Assembly (NCBI GenBank): GCA_022579005.1
Contig: MU401680.1
Span: 1-58,667, forward strand
DNA length: 58,667 nucleotides
Source of the DNA: Poronia punctata
Taxonomy: Eukaryota > Ascomycota > Sordariomycetes > Xylariales > Xylariaceae
Direction of reading: 5' to 3'
Positions 33,968 through 44,374 of the stretch are shown here, one piece after another (position 1 is the first letter of the stretch; every line of letters starts with the position of its first letter). Both the position numbers and the translations under genes were made by a program. The notes below the pieces were generated by a model. That model did not search any database and was not told the origin of the DNA. It saw only the letters and a program-made list of their open reading frames with translations.

Positions 33968-34554
33968 GATGACGAAATGGGTCGGTACGGACCGTACGAG
34001 TAAATCGGGTCAGCCTCAGGTTGTGAGATCAAGGCGGGTTTCTTCGGAACATATTCGAAATTCACATGAATCCGTTTTGAAGGATGCAGGGCTAGACATT
34101 GCGTGTCTTCGAGGTGAATGTCGCACTGTAATTCTCTCTTCCTGGATGTGTGTCGAAGAAGAGGAAGTGGTAGTTTGTGGTTGGAACCTACGATCATGAC
34201 TCTACGCCGAAAGTCCATCAAAGAAATAGACTTACGTAACCGGTACCCATGTACCCCCGTCAGCACGCGTTGCTCGCATCAATTGGGGATGCGGGCGGCG
34301 GGCGCTGCCTGCAGAATGCCAAGCCCCAAGCTCTGGTAGATGCATATACTTGGAAAGTGTATGACCTAGGTATGTAAAACAGTTTTATCGATACTCGGTG
34401 TCATGTCAGGCACGTTGTGTCAGTACACTGAGGGATACTCCTCTGGCAGGTACTGCGCGGTATAGTACAGGAATCTATGAGTGCAGGGGCGACCGGCATG
34501 ACTGGTCTATTAAGCCATCGAGATAGCTAGGTACCTAATATTAAATTTCCCTCT
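33968..34554. promoter_or_regulatory. Upstream region of RAD2
   Basis: The stretch between the RAD2 start and the solo LTR. Small overlapping ORFs on both strands look random. It presumably holds the RAD2 promoter. Confidence 0.45.
34550..34554. repeat. Target site duplication CCTCT, left of the solo LTR
   Basis: Identical to 34888-34892, directly flanking the 333-bp LTR. Confidence 0.85.
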
Positions 34555-34887
34555 TGTTGGAATCCCTTCCAATACTCTTGACCTATTGACCACATCGATG
34601 GATTGTATTGACATAGATTGTATCCCCTTTAATAGAGGAATGGAGTACGCGTAATGTAGTCATTAGTACGTACTAGGTACGTACCTAGTACGCAATGAAT
34701 ATATAGAGTGTATGCATTTTTTACGTAGCAAATACGTAGTAGGTTCGTGTCCCTCTCGTATTGCTACTATATAGACTTAACATAAGGTAGGTAATCTTTT
34801 TAACTACCTTCCTCTCTTTTAATCAATTAAGTTAACATAGTACTACAAGTAGTAACGTGTTATAATCATATCCTAGCCAGACCAACA
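34555..34887 (+). mobile_element. Solo LTR of the Ty1/Copia family, not RIP-degraded
   Basis: 333 bp with canonical ends TGTTGGAATC...CAGACCAACA and a perfect CCTCT duplication. It aligns with the Copia LTRs at 47611-47949 and 53369-53706, where TGTTGGAATC reads TATTAAAATC and CCAACA reads CTAATA; differences are largely C-to-T and G-to-A in the Copia copies. GC content is normal. Presence of one LTR with no internal region means recombination between two LTRs removed the rest. It ends 171 bp before the NAA38 start codon. Confidence 0.92.
34669..34692. other. 24-bp perfect palindrome inside the solo LTR
   Basis: The left arm CGTACTAGGTAC is followed directly by its reverse complement GTACCTAGTACG, with no spacer. 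Confidence 0.9.
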
Positions 34888-34892
34888 CCTCT
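34888..34892. repeat. Target site duplication CCTCT, right of the solo LTR
   Basis: Identical to 34550-34554. Confidence 0.85.
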
Positions 34893-35058
34893 ATTCTATT
34901 TCTTTATTCTCCATTCCCCTCACAGTCGGAGTGTTTCTCTTCGGTGTTTACGGGGACTGGTTAATCTTTACAAAGTCACGTGCAGCTACGTATGCCCGGC
35001 GTCTATCTACACTCGTTTAAACCTGCGAACCATAGCTGATAGGGCAGCGGAAGCAACT

Positions 35059-35464
35059 ATGGACGACACTATCACGACCGCGGCCGAAGGCAGAGCGTTT
35101 CTCCAGTCGATGCTCAACAGACAATTACGCATCTTCGTTACTGACGGACGATTCTACGTTGGGACTTTTAAGTGCACGGACCCTGTTTGTCCCCCACATT
35201 GCACCCCCGCGCAATGTCCAGTGGCCTAACATGACCATCTAGCAATGCAATATAGTCCTCGCCGACACCTTTGAATATCGGCAACCGCCTCCGGACAAAT
35301 ATGTTAAGGCTTCCGCAGCTGTTCCCAGTAAACCTGATGGGGCAGAAATTGGCGAAGCCCCTATGACCTCAAGGTTCATGGGGCTTCTCGTGGTTCCAGG
35401 CGAATACATCGTGAAGATGGAAGTCGACGAGTTTATTAGTCAGAGAAGTGGTCGTTTCGTCTAG
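35059..35464 (+). CDS. NAA38: NatC auxiliary subunit Naa38, LSM-domain protein
   Basis: Two short exons, 35059-35184 and 35243-35464, give 115 aa. The 58-nt intron (35185-35242) starts GTTTGT and ends CTAG, with branch site CCTAACA; the junction is KCTDP-QCNIVLADT. The first part carries an Sm1-like motif (LRIFVTDGRFYVGTFKCTD, 23-41) then NIVLADTFEY; the second carries a Sm2-like motif (FMGLLVVPGEYIVKMEV). This is the pattern of Naa38/LSMD1 (yeast Mak31), a non-catalytic subunit of NatC, which acetylates N-termini such as Met-Leu and Met-Ile on ribosome-bound chains. A divergent Pro/Lys insert lies between the motifs. A related Lsm protein is the alternative, but the length and single domain fit Naa38. 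Upstream sequence includes the solo LTR. Confidence 0.88.
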
Positions 35465-37336
35465 GAGAGACGTGGTATCTATGCTCACAGCCTGTGAGCA
35501 CAGATGAAGACATTAAATCGGTGAGGCTGAAACAATTCTGCCAGATCGATCGCGTTGTGTACCAAGTTACCGCGTCACAATCCTGATCTATTGGTCTCAA
35601 GTTCAACGCCAGGCTAGTAACACTTGACTTGGCTACGAAAAATCGGGCTCGGTGATACCTAAGTTCACGACTTCCATTTTCGAGCTTTCAGCATCTCATA
35701 CAAAAGACGTTTGCTTATGACGTCCAGCTGGCTTTGCATTGCTTGCACCTTTCAGTCCTACGACTACGTACATACAAGCAATTGCTTATGGGGGCTGCTT
35801 TGGAGAACGAAGGCGCTTCGAATTATTGCAACTAGGACGCATAGAAGCGATTGACGACGAAGAGGCGCTTCCATCAGCGACCAGCGCGGCCTTGGGACCT
35901 TGATGTTAGTGTGCCGGGTCTCCGACAAGGAATTGTGAGGATGGTAGGGGCGCCCACTTTATTACCGGTGGCAAGGGCCTAGAAATGCGGTTGTCTTGGC
36001 TTGTGTTGCGTGGATGCCTACCAACAATATATACCTGGTTATCGTGGACCTGACCTACGCTAGAAGGGGCGAACGAGCTTGCACTTGATACTGAGCTATG
36101 TCGATAGATTCGGGCGACGCTTTTGAACGAACTTCCCCGTCGGTCATTTAACAAGTAGTAGGCACTGCTGATAGATTATTATATGAAGTTTACCTGACTT
36201 CCGTATAACACTCTACTTTAAGTGAACCCACCTATCTACCTGTGTGCAATACGCCCGAACACTTGTATTATAGCTCCATTCATGATTAAAAAGAGGGGGC
36301 GGGAAGAGCAGCGGCCGCTGCAGATTGAAGATGGTTCTACTAGGGGACTTGTTGTCGAGGGAAATTGCTCACCTGGCTATCCCTTCGCCGTTAGATAATC
36401 CGAGAGAAAGCATAATTTCGAGACGGACGTCCTTCTTTTACCCAGCAACGGCTATGCCTTCTTACCGCAGAGAAGCAGCCATTTGTCCTAGAATGCGACC
36501 ATTCTATCGTGCCACGAATGCCTTTCTACTTCTCATCAAGGGCTCGCTTGCCAGGATTCATCTCTGGGCCTATATAGATCCCATATGACCGATTGGATTT
36601 ATTACCTAGTTCGCTGCGCCGTACATCGTCTGCCGGCAGAGGCTCTTCCTTCCGACCCATCTTCAAGCTGAACAATGGCGGCTGTTACACATAACCACAA
36701 GACGACAACTTCCCAGGTTCGAATATCCCCAGTCTAACACGTACACATGCTCGGATACTCGCCGCTCGGTATTGTGTAGTTCTACTAGAATGGTGTGGTC
36801 TAAAGGCGACTACTGCGGCTGACAACTTTTTGGCAAGATTTATCCGGAATAGACGAGTCTCTAATCCGTTAGGTCATTGTGGTTCCGCCAAAGACGAAGT
36901 TTCAAGCCGTAGACGGATTTGTAGTATAGGTTAGGTAGCTGGCAAGAATTTGCGACCAGACACTGGCAGGGCGGACAGTCTAGACTCTTATTTACGCGAT
37001 GGAACACTTTATCAATCAGCCTTGAAGGTATCTACCTAATCTCTCGGTCGTGCGGCAATGTGCGGTGTGGGTTGGTGTTGCCATGGCGTAGGTTGCCTAT
37101 TTTCTTGCAGGGGTATAGACCAGGCTAGCCTCAAATCGCGTCTTCACTCCTTCGGCACTATTCGATTTGCCTGCCGCGCCAAGGCAACTTCTCGTATATG
37201 GTTAACTTCAGTTACAATAGTTCTTTCCGCCGGAGGGCAAGCGGTAGTGGGAGGTCTAGGCTTTCCAGGTACTGCCTAACCCAATTCTATATTTATTTCA
37301 ACATTTCCCGACGGTGAACGAGGATAGCAGAACAAC
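35465..37336. other. Intergenic region, NAA38 to small secreted protein
   Basis: 1.9 kb with no convincing gene. A short ATG-led stretch at about 36675 (MAAVTHNHKTTTSQ) and an 87-codon ORF at 36325-36588 have no support. I see no repeats. Confidence 0.5.
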
Positions 37337-37344
37337 TATATAAA
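37337..37344 (+). promoter_or_regulatory. TATA box of the secreted protein gene
   Basis: TATATAAA lies 93 bp before the start codon and is followed by a C/T-rich stretch, a spacing and context usual for inducible fungal genes. Confidence 0.65.
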
Positions 37345-37436
37345 CGAGGATCTTCCCCTTAATATCGTTGGTTTATCTTCATCACACTACTCAATAAATC
37401 TAAAGATCAAATTCTCCTCAGCTCAAACACACAAAT

Positions 37437-38184
37437 ATGCCTTCTACAGCTACTCTCCTCACCTCTCTCATCGCTTCGGCGTCTTGCGCTTTTGCTACGC
37501 CTAGCGTCACGGCAGTCAAGCTCCCGAGCGACGACTGCTCGTCATGGCCTGGTTATGATGCCTCAACCGGTATTGCTGGTCCCTGGCTCGTCTATGCCGT
37601 AAACGCCGACAACACCACTATCGAGGGCTTTGGCGATACGTCCATATACTCTGTCAAGTTTAACCCTGCGACTGACCACAAGCCCACCATCCGCTGGGGA
37701 TATGTAAGTGACATTAATTATATTCCATCGGATACTTAAATAAAGAATCAAAATTTAACAACATCAGCTCGCATTCCCTACAACAAACGACAAAGCGAAG
37801 CAACCTCTCCGTTGCCAAAATGGCCAGTTACAAGCCTATGTCCCGACGGACTTAACAGATGCCGGCGCACCTACAGCCATCGAGTGGTCAGCCCTTAAAA
37901 TTTCTGTTTATCCCTACGACGCCTCGCTCCTATGGAAGGTCGAAGGCCAATCACCCTCTATCTTTGAGCATTACGTCGATGGCGTCAAACAAGATGGCGT
38001 CTTCCTGGGCGGTTATGATGACTCTACTACCTGGGGTCTCAAGTTCCAGGCTAAGGATAACTTCAACTCGTTTGAAGATTTCTTTTATACGAGGCTTCTT
38101 GGGCCAAATAGTGCTGATCCTACTACGGGCGCTCCGCTGAAGCAAGGGGAGACTACGGCTTTTATTAAGATTGCGGCATTGTAA
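37437..38184 (+). CDS. Small secreted protein of unknown function
   Basis: Two exons, 37437-37703 and 37768-38184, give 227 aa. The 64-nt intron (37704-37767) starts GTAAGT and ends ATCAG. Residues 1-20 form a signal peptide (MPSTATLLTSLIASASCAFA, with cleavage after AFA likely). The mature part has few cysteines (one at Ser-Asp-Asp-Cys-Ser, one in exon 2 at PLRCQNG), no membrane segment and no motif I recognise; aromatic and Gly/Asp residues are frequent, as in a compact beta-rich extracellular protein. There is a clear TATA box. The reading frame is intact although a RIP-degraded transposon starts 67 bp past the stop codon. It could be a secreted effector or a cell-wall protein; I cannot choose. 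Confidence 0.8.
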
Positions 38185-38251
38185 GGGTTGGTTTGGGTCT
38201 GCGGGTATGATTTAAGGGGCATACCGCGGCTTTTTCCGCAGCGAGTAAGGA

Positions 38252-38261
38252 TATAATCAAA
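38252..38261. repeat. 10-bp target duplication, left of the Mutator-like element
   Basis: TATAATCAAA, matching TATAATTAAA at 41803-41812 with one C/T difference. Confidence 0.7.
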
Positions 38262-38319
38262 AGAAATGCTGCATCTGCTGTAGGGTCGGTGCTAGATCTG
38301 CTATAGTGCAGTGCTAAGC
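38262..38319. repeat. Left terminal inverted repeat of the MULE
   Basis: Begins AGAAATGCTGCAT and matches the reverse complement of 41745-41802 over 58 bp, with five transition differences. Confidence 0.85.
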
Positions 38320-38379
38320 AGGTGTGGTCAGCTGTAATACAGTACAGTAGCTAATAGGGCGCTGCTAATTTTTACCTAG

Positions 38380-38880
38380 CTTTACTTAACCTAATTTTAA
38401 CTTACTTATAACTAATTAACCTTTTTACTTTTTATTATTACCTTTACTTTTACTTTTTTACTTTTTTACCTTTACTTATTAATACTAATACTTTTTAATA
38501 TTATTTTTAACACTTTTAACACTTTTTAATATAACTTTTACTACTTTAATTTATTAGTACTAATTTAAAACTATTATAATATATTATAATTGCTTAATAT
38601 AGCAATGCAAAAGGCTTTATTTAGCAATTATAAGCTTTTATTACAATTTAGCACTTTAACTATTATTGCTATTATAATTGCTATTATAAGTTATAACTAT
38701 TTTTATTATTTTAGCTTATTTTTTAATAGTTTTAACTATTTTATTGCTTTTGCTGCTTTTATTACCTTTACTACTAAATTTTATAACTTTTTTGCTACTT
38801 TTATTACTTTATTATTATATTTACTACTTTTTGCTAACAACTTTATACTTTTTACTTTATACTAATATTTTTACTTTACT
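38380..38880. other. Strand-skewed pyrimidine-rich segment in the MULE
   Basis: On the plus strand this stretch is nearly all T, A and C with very few G, unlike the other RIP-degraded sequence, where C and G are roughly balanced. Read on the minus strand it would encode a Lys/Ser/Asn-rich low-complexity product. Confidence 0.55.
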
Positions 38881-41744
38881 TTTTTAATTTATTTAACTTA
38901 TTATAATTTATTAAAATTATTTAAAATAACAATATATATAGCTTTATTCCTTTTTTTTTTACTTATTTACATATTCTTTAATTTAACTAAATTTAATAAC
39001 TTATTTATAAATTTATTTAATAATTTTAACTTTTTATAGCTACTTTTACTAGTAAAAAGCTTTTTTAATAGCTTTTTTATTAATTTAATTTTAAGCTTAC
39101 TTAATAGCAGTTTTAAAAGTAGCTTTTTTATTAAATTAATATAAATACTTTTTAAATTATTTTAAGCTTATGCTTTTTACTTTAAATATAGCGTTACTTA
39201 TATAAATATTAAAAACTATAAAAATAACTAGCTATATTATTACTAAGTATAATATAATTAAAAGCTAAAAAAAAAAAGTAAAGCTATTATAAGCTAAAAA
39301 TCTAGTTATTTAAAAAAAATAAAATGCTTTTAGCATAGCTTTATATTAGCATTTTAAAAAAACTTTTAAAGCTAGGTTTTTTACTTTTATATAATTAATA
39401 ATTAATATAGTTATTTTATTAATAAAACTTTTATTAAGAACTTAACTTATTATTGCTTTTTTTATATATATAAAAAATATATTAAAAGCTTTTATAACGC
39501 TAGCTTTTAAACTGCTTTAATTTTTAAATCTTTTAAATTTTACTACTTTTTAGCTTTTATTACTACTAAAAATGTTAATAACTATATATAATAAACGTAG
39601 TTAGCTAAGCTTTATAGCTATACTTTTTTATAAGCTTTTTTAGCTAAGCTTAAAAAAAATTATAAAAAAAAGCGTAGTATTTATTAGCTATAGCATACTA
39701 ACTTGCTAAATAGCACTTGCTATATTAAAGCTTATATATAGCTTTTTAGCTAAACTTTATACTTTTAGCAGTACTAGCTATAAATAGTTAATATTAATTA
39801 TACTTATTATACTAATAAGTTTAAAATGCTATTAGCTATTATTATAAGTAAGTTACTATTAAAAACTTTAATTTTTTTAGCTTTTAGCGTTTTACTTTTT
39901 AAAAATACTATTAACTTTAAGCTTTTTATAAAAGCTATTTATAACTTTATAAAAAACTATAACTTTTTTTAACTTAAAATATTTTTTATTAATTTTTAGT
40001 TTAGCTTTAAAAGGGCTTTTAAAAATAAATTTTTTATAGTACTATAGCAAATTTATATTTTTTATATAAATAAAAACGTTATTTTTAAAGTTAAATAAAA
40101 GTAGCAAAGCTAATTTTTTAACTTAAATAGTAAAGCTAAAAATAACTATAAAAATTAATAGCTATAAATTAATTTAAAAGTTGCTAATATTTTTTATAAA
40201 AGTAGCTATAGCTTTATTTAACTTACTTTTTTTTTAACTTTTTACTAGCTAGGCTATTATATATAGTTAGTAGCTTGCTACTTTATTAAGCTTATATAAT
40301 TTATTTAGTAATAAAAAGCTAGTTTAATAAAGCTTAAAATTAGTTATAAATAAAGTTTAATAATAATTAAAAAGCTTATATTATATACTTTATAAAAACT
40401 TATTTACTTTATAAAACTAAGTAAGCTAACTATTTTATTTTTTATAACTATAATTATAACATATATATAACTTTATTAACTAAATTAATAAATAGCATTA
40501 TTAAGTTTTATTTATATTTTATAAAAAAAACTAATTTTTTAATTTTATATAAAGCTTTTTAGCAAATATGTAAAATATAATATAATAAATATATAAAAGT
40601 TTTTAGCTAAAAAAAGTAAAAATTTAATTTAAGCTAAAAATGCTATAAGCTAATAATATTTTTACTACTTATACTTAAAAAGCTTTTTAGCTATTAAAAA
40701 CGCAATACTATAAAGCTTTGCACTACTTACTAAATAAAGCAAATTTAGTACTTTTTTTACTTTTATAATATAATTATATTTATAAACAATAGTATAGTTT
40801 GCTTTATTACTACTATATATGCTAAAATATTAAACTTTTAAATTATTAAATTAAAGTTAAAAAGCTTTAATATAATAAAAATGTTAATTTATTTTAATAC
40901 TTTTTTTTTATTTTATTAAAAACTAACTTTTTATAGTAATAAAAAAAGCTTTTTATTTTTAAGCCTTTTAGTAAACTTGTTTTAACTTTTATAATATTAT
41001 TTTTAAAATTAAAAAAAAGCTTTAATAAAAACAGCAAGCTTTACTAAAAGCGCTAGCTTTATAGCTTTTAAATTTATAGCAAAGTTATTTAAAATTACTT
41101 TAAAAAGTTTAATTTAAGTAAAAAGTAGTAAAACTAGTAAAAAATTTATGTTTAGTATAGTAAGCTTATATAAACTTTTTGCTTTAAGCTATATAGCTTT
41201 TTATTTTAGCATAAGCTGCTATATTATAACTTTTAGCATTAGTATAAAAAACAAAAGCTTAAGCATATATAAAAAAAGCTAAAAAAGCTTTTATAAAAGC
41301 TATAAATAAAGTATTAAGTAGTTTTAATAATATAAACTTTTTAAATTAGTTTAAAAATAAAACTATTAAGTTAAAAATAGTAGTTATTAATTTAAATAAG
41401 TAAAATATACTTTTAAAGTGCTATAAGTAGCTTAAAATTAGTTTAAGTAGCTTAAAATAAAAAGTTATTATTATATTAAAAAGTAAACCGGCAATATTAG
41501 CTTAAATAGGCTTAAAAAAGGGTTTTTTATATATAACGCGTTTTATATATAGTTATAATATAAAAATATTAAAAGCAAGACTTTTAAACTTAAAAATTTT
41601 TTAACTTTTATAGTTTTTTTAGTTTACGTTTTTTAAGTTAATAATAGTTATAATTAATATATAAAGGTTAATTATAAAGTAGCAGGTCTAGCATACAAAT
41701 TAAGTAAAGCGTTTGCTTTTACTATATTATACCTAGCATTAGGC

Positions 41745-41802
41745 GCCTAGCACTACACTACAGCAGATCTAGCACCGACCTTACAGCAAATGCAGCATTT
41801 CT
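41745..41802. repeat. Right terminal inverted repeat of the MULE
   Basis: Ends GCAGCATTTCT, the inverse of the left end. Confidence 0.85.
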
Positions 41803-41812
41803 TATAATTAAA
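41803..41812. repeat. 10-bp target duplication, right of the Mutator-like element
   Basis: TATAATTAAA, one C-to-T change from the left copy. Confidence 0.7.
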
Positions 41813-44374
41813 GTGGTTATAAAAATTTTAATAAGGTTTTGCCTAGGTATTTATATAGTTTTCTCCCTGTTCCAACTTTTCTAAGCCGGGGGCGTGAGCC
41901 GTGGCAACTGAATACACGTTTTCGTTGCGGGGGTTGAACTTAAGAATATACATCAAATTGACAATTACACGTACCCTTGCCTAGGACAAAACGGATAACA
42001 CTATATCGGCCGTCCATTTCTCCCTTACTTGTCGTACCTACACAGAGTACTGATACTTGAACGGCTGCACTAGATGACCGTCAGTTTCGGCCAGCCAGCT
42101 TCTTCTTGTATTACCAAAGGAGCAGCGACTACCATCTCCTCTAGCAGATCTCACTGCCCCAAAACCATGCTCTTCGTGATGTCGAGTTGTCCAGGTCATG
42201 GGCGAGCGCGGTTAATGATGGCCTGGTGTAGACTATTCAGATGAGATCACCGCCTATCGCACTCACGGTGTCTGTGGTTGCTCTTGTTAATGTTCGTGGT
42301 ATGGGTTCATGGTGGCTAGGTAAACGGGTCCGGATTCGTCAGTCATCTTTTGATATTGGACGGTGTCCTGGTCGGAAACCGAGAGCATGTAAATTTACCT
42401 TAGACTATTATATTCGTCGCCATACATGCGACTCACTTGCAAGAGCCCGACATCATCAGCCGGAACATCGTCCTGGACAGAATGCAGGCTCGGCAACATC
42501 TCTCCTACATCAGGACTACCGAGGGCCCTTCCTATATATATAGCAACTCGATAATAATGTCTTAATAAGCATTGCATGTATTCAATGTCCGATAGACCGG
42601 GTTTCATGCTCATATCGGCTTCGTTACCGGTAAAGTAAGTCCTGACCGGTCCGGAGCGCATATGGGGAGTACAGTGATGTTAGGTCCTTCGCAGAAGAAG
42701 GTCTCGTTGCCAGAGAGGCTTCGGCGGGGGCAGGAAGGTACCAATTAACGACATTCTAGGTAGTAATCGGGGGGTGAAAGTCACGAGTCTAGTAGTGATA
42801 GAGAGAACTTGTATATGCGCCATGGGACCATTAGTTTTGACGTTGTCGAGCCATGAGAAACGGGCCATGAATTTCAAGTACGTACCAGGAAGTGCAGCAT
42901 GTCCACAAGACAGGGCGCCTCTACCTAGTTAGTAAATTCAACTCAGTCACATAACTGGTGCCATAGCATCCTCGTCTCTATAGAGAAGTTCGTATTAGCT
43001 GTGGGCTCGTCTGCAGAGGCGTGGCGTAGCATCTCGGCGCCACCCGAAACCTGGAAAAATGGATGAGGTAACGCTGTACTGCATTGGATGGTGGGCCAAG
43101 GCTGCACCCGAGGGAGGGTTAGAGTTACTAAGTTTAGAATGGGCTGAAATGATGGTCAAAGGTTAACTACCATCGTTGAGTTAGAAGGATTTTCGACTTT
43201 CACGAACTTCGACCACTAGATTTGGCTCATCCCCCTTCTTTTACACTCCCGAGACAAAGTGATTCTATATTTTGATCATGTACGTAAAAGACGCGCGCTA
43301 CACGAACAAGAGATTAATTAAATAAACAATATGGATCGAAGTCCATATTATCAGGAACCCATGTTGGCCCGGGATGATGTGCTAAGTAATGGCGCCGATG
43401 GTCCTGCTACTTTAAAAGCAACGTCCTAGGCGCTAGAACCAATCATAATGTACGAGGAACACTTGGCCCGGGGTTGACTGGCAAACAAGAATGTTAAGCC
43501 TTTGTTGATATCGGAATAGCGTTGCAGGGTTGAAATCTTGAAGACTGGAATGCCAAGTCATATTCTGGTGCTTCTGGCTGGGCTTTGCTTTCGCCCTAAG
43601 TAGAGCTGCCTCCATGCATTCGAGGATCGCCTGGTGTAGTACAAGTATTAGGGGGCGTCGTTTTGTTTACCTGTACTATGCAGGGGTGCCGACAATGTTG
43701 TTCTGACAATGTAGCCGTTTGCTGTATGTGGACATCATGCCCCATCACTAAGAAATGTACCGGGAACCTAAGTATTGCAAAGCCGAAGTATGCATTTTCT
43801 TCACGGTCAAAAAGCCTCTCGAGTCCCGGCAGCCAATTGCCATCTGTTTGTGGCTTCATTAGTGTAGAGGCGTTTCCGATCTATACCTCTGGCCCGGTAC
43901 AAGTACCAGCCGAGATTGCTAGTGTCGTTTGAGCCCTACATCTGTTTGATGCGGCAAACGGCAAGAAGAAGTATTGCGATAAGGCCCCAAGAGGTACCCT
44001 GTCGACCGGTAAACACTGATGACCAAGAACGTCCTAGAAGCGGCTCAGGCAGTCGATACCTCTTATATATACGGCCCTACAGGCTCCTGGCTACGTGTCT
44101 ACTACCTCCTAGGTTAGGACGGTTGAATTTTGTGCCCGATATACTGAGCATATTCGCCACTATTTACAACAAGGTAAGTCATGAAGGTAATACACTGATG
44201 AATCGAGTAGGCGTTTAAACACTACGTAATCCTTATAATCCCACTAACCGAGCATAGCAACTGTCACACGCCCGCGCATTGCCTGCGCGTCGCTGCAACC
44301 CCTTGGAATTGAAAGAACTGATTGATAAGGACCAATTTTCCGATTTTTGCGAAGCCCGGCCGTACATTGTGGCA
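41813..44374. other. Gene-poor interval between MULE and the ETHE1-like gene
   Basis: 2.6 kb of ordinary composition with only short ORFs (60-100 codons) on both strands and no family match. It has no RIP-type composition after about 41880. The 3' end of the ETHE1-like gene is presumably at its right edge. Confidence 0.5.

Larger units (their letters stand above)
38262..41802. mobile_element. RIP-degraded Mutator-like (MULE) DNA transposon
   Basis: 3,541 bp bounded by 58-bp terminal inverted repeats and a 10-bp target duplication. Long inverted repeats plus a 9- to 11-bp duplication point to the Mutator-like superfamily; the fungal Hop element is comparable in size. hAT elements give 8 bp and Tc1/Fot1 elements give TA, so they fit less well. 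The interior is AT-rich with no ORF of note except a 91-codon low-complexity stretch at 38590-38865. I could not read a transposase, so the superfamily call rests on the ends. Confidence 0.72.

Noticed and set aside
36675..36735. Possible first exon (MAAVTHNHKTTTSQ) and a tRNA-like GGTTCGAAT box
   Set aside because: No matching downstream exon and no cloverleaf can be drawn.
38590..38865. 91-codon ORF in the MULE
   Set aside because: Low-complexity Ile/Phe/Tyr-rich reading of RIP-shifted DNA, not a real protein.
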